A DNA stretch of 29,366 nucleotides from Prauserella rugosa. Lineage in GTDB: Bacteria > Actinomycetota > Actinomycetes > Mycobacteriales > Pseudonocardiaceae. The notes beneath the pieces were generated by a model. That model worked only from the letters and a program-made list of their open reading frames with translations. It made no database searches and was not told the DNA's origin. The stretch spans positions 1 to 29,366 of the forward strand of contig NZ_JOIJ01000029.1 in the NCBI RefSeq assembly GCF_000719975.1, given 5' to 3'. Positions within the stretch are counted from its first letter, which is position 1. Each line of letters opens with the position of its first letter. Positions 14,656-21,739 of the stretch are shown here, piece after piece. The position numbers and the translations under genes are program-made.

Positions 14656-16926
14656 TCACGGACCGGCTGCGCCGACGGTCCTTCCGGGCCTCGGTGCCCA
14701 GCGCGCGGCCCACACCGTAGCCAAGATCGCCAGCACGGCCAGCACCCCCGTCCCCGCGAAGACGACCACCCCCGCGGTGAAGGTGCCCGGGCCTGCCGTC
14801 GCCGACAGCAGGCCGGGCACGCATGCCAGGGCCGTGAGCAGCCAGGTGCGCGGCAAGTGACTGTCGCCCGTGCGCACCGTGTGCAGGAGCGACATGCCGA
14901 GCAGCAGGAGCACGAGGCTCTGGACGGGGTCCAGCGGCAGTTCCGGCAGGAGCAGTGCGTCACCGATGAAGCTGGTGAGCGCGAAACCGAACACTCCGAT
15001 GGTGGAGTACCCGATTCCGGCGGCCGTAGCCAGATGAGCGAGGACCCGGCCGAGGAGCGTCGCCGGAGCGGGTGCCACCGGGACGGCCGGTCGGGGGAGG
15101 TGCAGGTGGGGGCGATGGCCGGGTGCGCCGGGGGTGCCGGGGATGCCGGCGGTGCCGGGGACGCCGTTGTGGCGCTCGAACCACCAGAACACCGCCAGGG
15201 CGGGCACGGCGAGCATCGCGACGGCGACCAGCACCCGCGGGCTGCCGGACGGTACGAGGTCGGGGATGTAGACCACGGCCACCAGCAGGGTCATGCAGGC
15301 GAGGAACGACAGGTACAGGCTCATCGGGGCGTGTGCGGCGCGTCCGGCGGCCAGGCGCAGCCGCCTGCTGTCGGCCAGCGCCGCCAGGGGCCTGTGCAGC
15401 ACGCCGAGCAGGCCGAGTTGGACGAGTCCGAGCAGCAACACCGGCACCACGGGGCCGGCCAGCGGCGGCGGTCCCTCGGCCGTGCCGAGGATCGCGGAGG
15501 GCAGTTCGCCCCGCCATGCCGCGGCCGCCAGTGCCGCGCCGCTCAACGCAGCCGTCACCGCGGGCACCCACCGGCGCCTGCGGGCCCGGTTCGCGTGGGC
15601 GAACGCCAGTTGCTGGGCGAGGAGCGCGAGCGCCAGCGCCGCGAACCCGTCCAGCAGAGGGATGCCCGTGCGCTCCGCTGCGACGGTCAGTGCCGCGAGC
15701 GCGGCGACCAGCCCGGCTCCGGCGAGCACCGGGACGCGGCGGTGGGCCGCGTGCATGAGTGGGGTGGCCGCGGTGGTGAGCACGTAGACCCCGAGCAGCC
15801 ACAGCGGATGGAGCGCGATCCGCACGGTGATCTCCACGGTGGCAGGGGGCACGGCCATGAGCTCCAGCGCCGTGGGCACGGCGAAGGCCACGAGGGCGAA
15901 GACGAGCGCCGTGCGCAGCAACCAGCTGGTGCGGTGGGCGAGGTACTCGCGGTATCCGCCGCCGGAGCGGCGTACCGCCTGCCAGCCGGCCAGGTTGAGG
16001 TGTCCGCCCGCGAAGAAGAAGACGAACGCCAGTTGGGTGAGCCACGTCGCGGGCCAGAGCCAGCTCTCGCCGACGCCTGCCCATCTGGCGAGGGCGACGG
16101 CCGATTCGCCCAGCACGATCGACCCGATGGCGGCCACGCCGAGCAGCGTCCAACGGCTCGCGGGCGGGGCGGCAGGCTGCGGCACCGCCGCGACCCGCGG
16201 ACGCGCGCGTCCCGCAGCACGCCAGGTCCGCAGGCGGAAGGCCAGCAGCACGCCGATCACCGCGACACCGGCCAGCAACGGCCCGATCGCCTCGGGGACG
16301 GGCGGACCCCACCGTTGGTGCCAGGAGTTGACGTCGAGTCCGGCCGCGTAGACGCCGGCCACGGCGTGACAGGCACCGCCCGTGCCGAGCGGGTTGGCCT
16401 CGCAGGTGGCGTGCATGTCCTCCGACAGGCGGGTGTCGAGCGCCTCCCTGGCCTCGGGGCCGAGCGGCTGGCCCTTCTCGTCGGCGTAGCGCAGGAGGTC
16501 GTAGCCGAGGTCGTGGGACCGGCAGGGCGCGCCGAAGTCCCACCGGGTGCTGTCGTCGCCCCACGGCGCCGAGCAGCCTCCGCCGACGTGCACGGTCCGC
16601 ACGGTGCCGTCCCGGGCCGTCTCATGCCCCACCGCGCCGTCCGAGACCTGCTGGAAGTCCGGGGGCAGCTGGTGGAGCGCGTCGGCCGATGTGGCGGGGT
16701 CGGTGAGGCTGTCCAGCGCCTGCGCGGCCATGGCCACGTCGCCGCGGGGTTCGGCGGCATCGGGCAGGGGTTCGGAGCGGGAGGCGAGGAAACCGAACCC
16801 GACGACGAGCACGAGCAGCAGCAGCACACGAGCTGCGCCGGAGAGTCCGCTGCCGAGGCGTCGGCGCGGTGGTGGCGCGTCGGGGAGCTGGTCGGTCTCG
16901 CCGAGCTCCTCGGTCGGTGCGGTCAT
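14656..16926 (-). CDS. Fusion protein: phospholipase A2 domain plus acyltransferase-3-like polytopic membrane domain
   Basis: 756 aa from the ATG at 16926. Residues 31-48 form a first membrane helix. The extracytoplasmic segment ~60-210 carries the prokaryotic phospholipase A2 pattern: C118, W129-D-F, then C135-R-S-H138-D139-L-G-Y142, then M-H-A-T-C175 and C186, the disulfide cysteines and His-Asp pair of the Streptomyces-type secreted PLA2 fold. From ~212 to 745 at least ten membrane helices follow (GPLLAGVAVIGVLLAF, LAFVFFFAGGHLNLAGW, LWLLGVYVLTTAATPLMHA...), in the style of acyltransferase-3 family membrane proteins. PLA2 hydrolyses the sn-2 acyl ester of phospholipids. Acyltransferase-3 proteins move acyl groups onto envelope or extracellular acceptors. 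Coupling deacylation to transfer is an attractive but unproven idea. The acyltransferase label is moderate, as I do not see an undisputed catalytic motif. It lies between the LCP and GGDEF genes. Confidence 0.75.
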   Translation of the reverse strand: MTAPTEELGETDQLPDAPPPRRRLGSGLSGAARVLLLLVLVVGFGFLASRSEPLPDAAEPRGDVAMAAQALDSLTDPATSADALHQLPPDFQQVSDGAVGHETARDGTVRTVHVGGGCSAPWGDDSTRWDFGAPCRSHDLGYDLLRYADEKGQPLGPEAREALDTRLSEDMHATCEANPLGTGGACHAVAGVYAAGLDVNSWHQRWGPPVPEAIGPLLAGVAVIGVLLAFRLRTWRAAGRARPRVAAVPQPAAPPASRWTLLGVAAIGSIVLGESAVALARWAGVGESWLWPATWLTQLAFVFFFAGGHLNLAGWQAVRRSGGGYREYLAHRTSWLLRTALVFALVAFAVPTALELMAVPPATVEITVRIALHPLWLLGVYVLTTAATPLMHAAHRRVPVLAGAGLVAALAALTVAAERTGIPLLDGFAALALALLAQQLAFAHANRARRRRWVPAVTAALSGAALAAAAWRGELPSAILGTAEGPPPLAGPVVPVLLLGLVQLGLLGVLHRPLAALADSRRLRLAAGRAAHAPMSLYLSFLACMTLLVAVVYIPDLVPSGSPRVLVAVAMLAVPALAVFWWFERHNGVPGTAGIPGTPGAPGHRPHLHLPRPAVPVAPAPATLLGRVLAHLATAAGIGYSTIGVFGFALTSFIGDALLLPELPLDPVQSLVLLLLGMSLLHTVRTGDSHLPRTWLLTALACVPGLLSATAGPGTFTAGVVVFAGTGVLAVLAILATVWAARWAPRPGRTVGAAGP

Positions 16927-17068
16927 GGATCCCCAGGGTGACAGCGGCGACAGGGCGGATGTATCCGGGTAACCCCCGCGTTGCCCGTGGAGCCTCCCCT
17001 AGGGGCACTCGGCAGCGGCGAGCACACTCGGTGGCCGGCGGGTCCGCGGGGCGGCTCCGGCCTTCACC

Positions 17069-18382
17069 CTACTGGCCGAGCGGCGGCGACAGGCGGATTT
17101 GGTCCCTTCCGCCTTCTTTCGCCTCGTAGACGGCGGCATCGGCCGCCTGGGTGAGGCCGTCGAGGGTGGTGGCGTGGTCCGGGTAGACCGCGATCCCGAT
17201 CGAGGCGGTCCGCCCGGTGATGGCGACCTGCGAACCGCGTTTGTCGGTGGTGTCGATGGCCAGCCCCGCGATGGTCGCGCGGATGCGCTCGGCGACGTGC
17301 TCGGCACCGTCCGTGGCCGTGTCGGGCAGCAGGAGAAGGAACTCCTCACCGCCGAACCGGCCCACGATGTCGGCGGGCCGGGTGACCTCACGGAGCACGT
17401 CGGCCACGCGGGTGAGCACGTCGTCGCCAGCGGGATGGCCGTAGGTGTCGTTGACCCATTTGAAGTGGTCGAGGTCGATCATCAGTACCGACAGTGTGCC
17501 GTCGGCCCTGCGCACGCGGCCGAGCGCACGTTCGGCCGATTCCGACCAGCCGCGCATGTTGCGCAGGCCCGTCTTCGGGTCCGTGGTCGCGTCCGCCTGC
17601 AGCTGCTCGAGTTCGGCGAGGCGGTTGAACACGACCGTCACGACCGCCATCACGAGCACCATGGGAGGCAGGGTCACCAACAGGACGGCGGTGATGGCGC
17701 CGAGACCGGTGGTGATCGCCTCCAGCACGTTGTCGGCCTTGCTGCCGAACACCCGCCGGACCGTCGGCTTCGGGGCGGCCAGGGCGATGATGCCGCCGAC
17801 GTAGAGCAGCTGCACCGCCTCGTAGACCACCGCGGCCACGACGACGAACGCCACCTCGCGCACCGAACCAGCCAGCGTCAGGCCGTCCCAGCCGGAGGGG
17901 CCCAGCGCGTGGTAGAGCTCGCCCGCGAGCACCGCGGCGAAGCAGTGCGCGACCGAGGAGAACACGAAGTTGTGGGCCGGACGTCGTGCCACGAACCAGC
18001 GTTGGGCCCGCACCGCGACGATGAGCGTGATGACCAGCGCCGGCGGCAGGACCAGCACGGCGGGGAACACCCAGACCGCGATGAGGTCGATCAGCACCGA
18101 CTGCATCCGGTTGCGCCTGCGCTCCTCCTGGCGCCGCGTGAGTTGGATGTGGACGGTCGCACCGGCCAGCAGGATCGCGAGGTGGAGCCAGTCCTCGGCG
18201 GAAGGGGCGCCGGTCCCGGCGACGGCGACGACGAAGCCGGCCAGCGCGACGAGTTCGGCGACGATCAGGACGACGATGAACGGCAGGGGGCGGCGCCACA
18301 GCGCCCAGTTGGCCGGGTGCAGCCGCCTGACCGGTCGCGTGGCCCGCGTGGCTTGTGGCCGGTCGTCGTGCTCCTGCCGCAA
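17069..18382 (-). CDS. Membrane-bound GGDEF diguanylate cyclase
   Basis: 437 aa from a TTG at 18382, with GGGAGG 6 nt upstream. Residues ~33-255 form an integral membrane sensory region with roughly seven or eight hydrophobic segments (FIVVLIVAELVALAGFVVAVAG; VVTVVFNRL). A short helix precedes the GGDEF domain (~265-430): DPKTGLRNMRGW, MIDLDHFKWVNDTYGH, and the active site G344-G-E-E-F348. The inhibitory I-site R335-P-A-D338 lies exactly five residues before it, so product feedback is expected. It makes cyclic-di-GMP from two GTP. No EAL domain is attached. It is the first of a run of leftward genes; a BldD-like protein, a family known to bind c-di-GMP, is encoded ~5 kb downstream. The membrane part resembles MASE-type sensors but I cannot assign a subtype. 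Confidence 0.9.
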   Translation of the reverse strand: MRQEHDDRPQATRATRPVRRLHPANWALWRRPLPFIVVLIVAELVALAGFVVAVAGTGAPSAEDWLHLAILLAGATVHIQLTRRQEERRRNRMQSVLIDLIAVWVFPAVLVLPPALVITLIVAVRAQRWFVARRPAHNFVFSSVAHCFAAVLAGELYHALGPSGWDGLTLAGSVREVAFVVVAAVVYEAVQLLYVGGIIALAAPKPTVRRVFGSKADNVLEAITTGLGAITAVLLVTLPPMVLVMAVVTVVFNRLAELEQLQADATTDPKTGLRNMRGWSESAERALGRVRRADGTLSVLMIDLDHFKWVNDTYGHPAGDDVLTRVADVLREVTRPADIVGRFGGEEFLLLLPDTATDGAEHVAERIRATIAGLAIDTTDKRGSQVAITGRTASIGIAVYPDHATTLDGLTQAADAAVYEAKEGGRDQIRLSPPLGQ

Positions 18383-18557
18383 GCCTGCCCTCCCCGCCTC
18401 GCCTGCTCGGACCGTGCCCGCCGGTCCTCGTGCGGCGGGGTGCCACCTCGGCTGCTGCCCGCTCGCACCCGTCGGCTGGTCGCCTGCCTGGTCCGGCCCG
18501 CGTTCTCCTCCGGATGCCTACCCGCCGCATTCGTCCCGGTCGTCTCGGTAATATTTC

Positions 18558-18569
18558 ATCACGCGTGAT
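18558..18569. promoter_or_regulatory. 12-bp perfect palindrome in the GGDEF upstream region
   Basis: ATCACGCGTGAT at 18558-18569, ~180 bp upstream of the diguanylate cyclase start on its promoter side. It is a plausible dimer-binding site; the regulator is unknown. Confidence 0.35.
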
Positions 18570-18672
18570 CCGGACGCGCGGCAGGGTAGGGGAGGGATCC
18601 TGAGCGGCCGAGTTCGCCCGCGAACCAACGACGGAGGAACTCCGGCGATGGCGGGTGGCGGCGGCGAGTAGT

Positions 18673-18732
18673 GTGACGATTTTCCTGTGATCGTCACGAG
18701 TACTTGTCTGACGGCCGGTTCTGATCTACAAC
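18673..18732 (+). promoter_or_regulatory. Putative promoter with operator-like dyad for the first hexapeptide ORF
   Basis: A perfect inverted repeat GTGACGAT (18673-18680) / ATCGTCAC (18690-18697) is followed by TTGTCT (18704-18709), a 17-bp spacer, and TACAAC (18727-18732). The hexamers each match four of six sigma-70-type positions. The predicted transcript would start ~18740 and give a ~32-nt leader to the ATG at 18772. Confidence 0.35.
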
Positions 18733-18771
18733 AATGGACGGCTGTTTTTTCGGTTGCAATGGAGGTGCGGC

Positions 18772-18792
18772 ATGTCCGACCGTGATTTCTGA
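18772..18792 (+). CDS. Hexapeptide micro-ORF 1 (MSDRDF)
   Basis: ATG TCC GAC CGT GAT TTC TGA, preceded by GGAGG (18761-18765) with a 6-nt spacer. It is one of three homologous micro-ORFs within 417 bp. The shared D-R-D-F-stop core is encoded with different synonymous codons (here CGT and GAT). The surrounding sequence is not otherwise alike, apart from GGAGGTGC shared with copy 2. Strong ribosome site, constant spacing and synonymous change argue for a translated peptide. The function is unknown. No signal sequence is possible at this length. No RiPP-modifying enzyme (such as the P450 next to the pentapeptide biarylitide precursor) is adjacent; the nearest genes encode an MFS exporter and a diguanylate cyclase. 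Confidence 0.5.
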   Translation: MSDRDF

Positions 18793-18927
18793 TTCGGCGT
18801 ACCGGCTGCGTCACGGTGTCGATCGGTGATGCGGTGTCGGGTCGTTCCAGGGCTTTGGTTAGTGTGCAAGGTGGAGGAATGCGGCGGCTGAGAGCAGGCC
18901 GCGGCGCGAACGGCGAGGAGGTGCATC

Positions 18928-18948
18928 GTGACCGACCGTGACTTCTGA
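18928..18948 (+). CDS. Hexapeptide micro-ORF 2 (VTDRDF, GTG start)
   Basis: GTG ACC GAC CGT GAC TTC TGA, preceded by AGGAGG (18916-18921) with a 6-nt spacer. GGAGGTGC and the coding part match copy 1 at about 28 of 33 positions, yet the fourth-codon-onward change GAT to GAC is silent and the start codon differs. A possible -10 hexamer TAGTGT lies at 18860-18865. A 20-codon frame (18879-18941) overlaps in another phase but has a badly spaced ribosome site. Confidence 0.5.
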   Translation: MTDRDF

Positions 18949-19142
18949 AAGTGGTTCGGACGCGATTGTTCGTTGGCTCGGTTGCACGAGTTCGGCGACT
19001 CCGTTCGACGGAGCAGTTGGATGCAGTAGTTCGATACGGACCGTTCGGCGGTCTTTGTGGCATACTCGGATTGATCCGGTCTCGGGGATTGATTTTATGA
19101 ATCGATCATGAGCCGGTAACCCTGACTTATCTTCGATGTATG

Positions 19143-19148
19143 CATAAT
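19143..19148 (+). promoter_or_regulatory. Putative -10 element of the third hexapeptide ORF
   Basis: CATAAT, five of six matches to TATAAT, lies 25 nt before the ATG at 19168. TGACTT-like sequence stands 14-15 bp upstream, a short spacing. An imperfect palindrome (GATTGAT/ATCGATC, 19087-19107) lies further upstream. A start ~7 nt downstream would put the ribosome site almost at the RNA 5' end. Confidence 0.3.
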
Positions 19149-19167
19149 CGCGATTGGGAGGCTCACG

Positions 19168-19188
19168 ATGCGTGACCGCGACTTCTGA
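19168..19188 (+). CDS. Hexapeptide micro-ORF 3 (MRDRDF)
   Basis: ATG CGT GAC CGC GAC TTC TGA, preceded by GGGAGG (19156-19161) with a 6-nt spacer. It keeps the D-R-D-F-stop core while using CGC where copies 1 and 2 use CGT; residue 2 varies (S, T, R). It ends 5 nt before the stop of the convergent MFS gene. It is the most diverged copy in its flanks, so the conserved core is unlikely to be recent duplication only. Function unknown. Confidence 0.5.
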   Translation: MRDRDF

Positions 19189-19193
19189 TTTCG

Positions 19194-20417
19194 TTACCCG
19201 TTTTCGGGCGCGGGCTCTACCTTGCGAACTCGCGCCCAGCTGATCGCCACCGGGATCGTCAGCACCACGCCGGCCACGCCGGCGAGCGCGATGGCGGACG
19301 TGGCCGAGCCGAGGAGTTCGGCGACCACGCCGCCCAGAGCGATCCCCACACCCTGGGTGACGCGTAGGCCCGTCCGGTACAGGCCACCTGCACCGCCCCG
19401 CATGTCGTTCGGGACCCAGGTGATGAACGTGGCACCCACCGTGACGATGTAGGCGCCCGCCGCGCCGGCGACGGCCATCAACGCCAGCGCGGCGACGAGG
19501 CCGGGTTCGAGTGCGAAGAACACCAGCGTCGCGCTCGCGGCGGTGGCGAGGACACCGAGCAGGGCGCGCCTGCCCTCCGCCGAGACGAAGCGGGACAGCA
19601 GGAACGTGCCCACGATGAACCCGACGGGGTCGGCGGCCAACAGCCAGCCGACGGCCTGCTCGGGGGCGCCGATCTCGTGCGCGAGCGGCGCGACGAGCCC
19701 TTCCGGGATCATCGCCAGGCCGACCAGCCACGAGAACGCCAGCAGCACCCGCAGCCTGCGTTGCGCGAACACCCACCGGGTGGCACGGAACCACGGGTCG
19801 GTGCGGTCGCCCGCCACCGGGCGTTGCCGCACCCACATCCGGACGACGCAGGCCGTCACGACGAACGACGCGGCGTCGATCGCCAGTGCCCACGAAGGGC
19901 CGACGGCCGCGACGAGCGCGCCACCGCTGGCGAAGCCGACGAGCATGGCGATGTTGTTGGTGATGCTCCGCAGGTCCTGACTGCGCAGGAAGACGTCGTC
20001 GTCGGTGAACACCTCGCGCGTGAGTGCGTTCTGCGCGGCGTTCACCGGGGCGCCGATGAGGCGCGCGAGGACCACGAGAACGCACAGCACGGCCAGCGGC
20101 GTGCCGGGGATCGCCATCGCCCCGATCGCCACGGCCTGGCCCAGCGCGCAGGTCACCAGCACCGTCCGGCGGGGGAAGCGGTCCGCGATCTGCGCGAGGC
20201 CGAGGCCGCCCGCGAGCGCGGGCAGGAACGTCATCGCGTACACCAGCGCCGACCACAGCGCGGATCCGGTGCGGTCGAACACCAGGATGGCGAGCGCCAC
20301 CGTGGTCAGGTGGTCTCCGGCAACAGACTGAGCTTCGGCGAGCCACAGGGCGCGGAACTCGCGGTTCCGCAGGGCCGTGCTCATCCGCGCGCCAGTGGTC
20401 GTCCTGCTCGTGCTCAC
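19194..20417 (-). CDS. MFS transporter (EntS-like efflux type)
   Basis: 407 aa from the GTG at 20417; an internal ATG at 20384 is a weaker alternative. About twelve hydrophobic segments in two halves. The loop between helices 2 and 3 reads GLGLAQIADRFPRRTVLV, the MFS signature region (G-x3-D-R-x2-R-R). Position-for-position it looks like the MFS_3/enterobactin-exporter EntS branch, proton-driven efflux pumps for siderophores, macrolides and other small molecules. It runs against the three hexapeptide ORFs and is divergent from the SDR at 20786. The substrate cannot be inferred; export of the adjacent micro-peptides would be speculation. Confidence 0.85.
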   Translation of the reverse strand: MSTSRTTTGARMSTALRNREFRALWLAEAQSVAGDHLTTVALAILVFDRTGSALWSALVYAMTFLPALAGGLGLAQIADRFPRRTVLVTCALGQAVAIGAMAIPGTPLAVLCVLVVLARLIGAPVNAAQNALTREVFTDDDVFLRSQDLRSITNNIAMLVGFASGGALVAAVGPSWALAIDAASFVVTACVVRMWVRQRPVAGDRTDPWFRATRWVFAQRRLRVLLAFSWLVGLAMIPEGLVAPLAHEIGAPEQAVGWLLAADPVGFIVGTFLLSRFVSAEGRRALLGVLATAASATLVFFALEPGLVAALALMAVAGAAGAYIVTVGATFITWVPNDMRGGAGGLYRTGLRVTQGVGIALGGVVAELLGSATSAIALAGVAGVVLTIPVAISWARVRKVEPAPENG

Positions 20418-20785
20418 GCGCTTGTCACCTTGTGTCGGTTGCCGGAATGCCGGATCTGACGGTAAGTATCCCCCCGGCTACGCGGAGCGAAACCGGAGTT
20501 GTTCGCCGGATCGGACGATCACGATCGAACCCGGGTTCCCGGCATCCGCGGGTGTCCAGAGGTTGCCAGATGCGACCGGCGGCGATGCGTCCGCCTCGAC
20601 CCGTCGGGCTGTACCACCAGGCCGATCACCCACCGCGCGTTCGGCGCAGCTGCCCTGCCGTCCGCCGATGGCAGGCATGCGTTGCGCCAACAGGGGGAAG
20701 ACTGAAGTCCGCCGCTGCTGGGAGTGGGTCCGCGGCGGTCCGGAGCGGACAACGGGCCGGCATCGGCCCAGTGCGGGAGGTCGAC
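20418..20785. other. 368-bp divergent intergenic region (MFS / SDR)
   Basis: It contains the promoters of both divergent genes. A small hairpin CCTGCC-10-GGCAGG is visible near 20652-20673. The open frames across it are low-quality extensions of the SDR frame. I see no RNA gene, no strong operator, and no KstR-like site. Confidence 0.4.
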
Positions 20786-21691
20786 ATGGACGCGCGTGGT
20801 GGGGACACGCTGCTCGAGGGCAAGGCCGTCGTGGTGACCGGGGCGGGGCGCGGGCTGGGGGAAGCGTTCGCAGTGCACGCCGCGCGCGCGGGTGCGGCCG
20901 TCGTGGTCAACGACGTCGACGCCGACCTCGCGGAGGCCACGGCCGCCAACATCCGACATCACGGTGGCCGCGCGGTCGCGAGCGGGCACGACGTACGCGA
21001 CCCCGAGCACGCCGAGGACCTCGTCGGCCTGTGCACGACGTCGTTCGGTGCGATCGACGGGCTCGTCAACAACGCAGCCGTGAACCACGAGGCACTGCCG
21101 TGGGAGGACGACGTCGCACGCGTGCGCACGCTGGTGGAGACGAATGTGCTCGGCGTGCTGTACACGGGGATGGCCGCGGCGCGCTCGATGGTCGACGCCG
21201 GACGTGGCGGGTCGATCGTGAACATCAGCTCGGGCGCCTCGCTCGGTCAGCGCAAGCTCGGCGCGTACGCCGCCAGCAAGGGCGCGGTCGCCTCGTTGAC
21301 GTACTCGTGGGCGCTCGACATGGAAGAGGCGGGCATCCGGGTGAACGCCGTGTGCCCGCTGGCCCACACCCGCATGGTGTGGACGTCGGAGCGGGCGCTG
21401 CGCGGATGCCCGCCGGATCGCACGCCCAGCCGGATCGCCCCGGTGGTGCTGTACCTGCTGGGCGACGGATCGGCGGGCATCACGGGGCAATTGGTGCGTT
21501 GCAACGGCCCGCAGCTGCACATCGTTGGGCAGCCGTACCTCAAGGCGCCGATCCTCGAACGCGAGGTCTGGGACACCGACGGCGTGCACCGCGCGTTCGA
21601 GGAGGTCTTCGGCGCCCATCTCGAGCCGTACGGCCTGGAGAAACGCGTGCCGCCGCGGCTGCGCAAGTGGATCAGCGCCGCAGGGGCGTGA
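20786..21691 (+). CDS. Short-chain dehydrogenase/reductase (SDR)
   Basis: 301 aa from the ATG at 20786, with GGGAGG (20775-20780) 5 nt upstream. Classical SDR fold: TGAGRGLG (18-25) for NAD(P), D-V near 69, NNAA (95-98), catalytic S148/149 with Y161 and K165 (YAASK). V-V-N-D (~40-43) after the second strand has an acidic residue, suggesting NAD(H) preference. The C-terminal ~60 residues (LKAPILEREVWDTDGVHRAFEEVFG) extend past the SDR core and resemble the tail of the SDR at 24625, which belongs to the steroid operon. It may act on hydroxy/keto steroid or acyl-CoA intermediates; this rests on that resemblance and the neighbourhood. It is monocistronic, ending at a strong terminator. Confidence 0.85.
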   Translation: MDARGGDTLLEGKAVVVTGAGRGLGEAFAVHAARAGAAVVVNDVDADLAEATAANIRHHGGRAVASGHDVRDPEHAEDLVGLCTTSFGAIDGLVNNAAVNHEALPWEDDVARVRTLVETNVLGVLYTGMAAARSMVDAGRGGSIVNISSGASLGQRKLGAYAASKGAVASLTYSWALDMEEAGIRVNAVCPLAHTRMVWTSERALRGCPPDRTPSRIAPVVLYLLGDGSAGITGQLVRCNGPQLHIVGQPYLKAPILEREVWDTDGVHRAFEEVFGAHLEPYGLEKRVPPRLRKWISAAGA

Positions 21692-21693
21692 CG

Positions 21694-21731
21694 TCCCTGG
21701 TCCCGGACGGCCGCCCGTCCGGGACCAGGGA
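21694..21731. terminator. Strong bidirectional terminator (17-bp perfect stem)
   Basis: Bases 21694-21710 are the exact reverse complement of 21715-21731, with a 4-nt loop (21711-21714). It sits between the convergent stops of the SDR (21691) and fadD (21740) and has no U-tract. Confidence 0.85.
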
Positions 21732-21739
21732 TGCGCCGG

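Noticed and set aside
18648..18671. Seven-codon ORF MAGGGGE upstream of the hexapeptide ORFs
   Set aside because: Spacer from GGAGG is ~10 nt and the peptide shows no likeness to the D-R-D-F series; likely chance.
18879..18941. 20-codon ORF overlapping hexapeptide ORF 2
   Set aside because: GGAGG is 1 nt from its ATG, too close for initiation, and it has no equivalent at the other two copies.
18772..19188. Hexapeptide ORFs as attenuator leader peptides
   Set aside because: No co-directional gene follows within reach; the next gene (MFS) is convergent. Kept only as independent micro-genes of unknown role.
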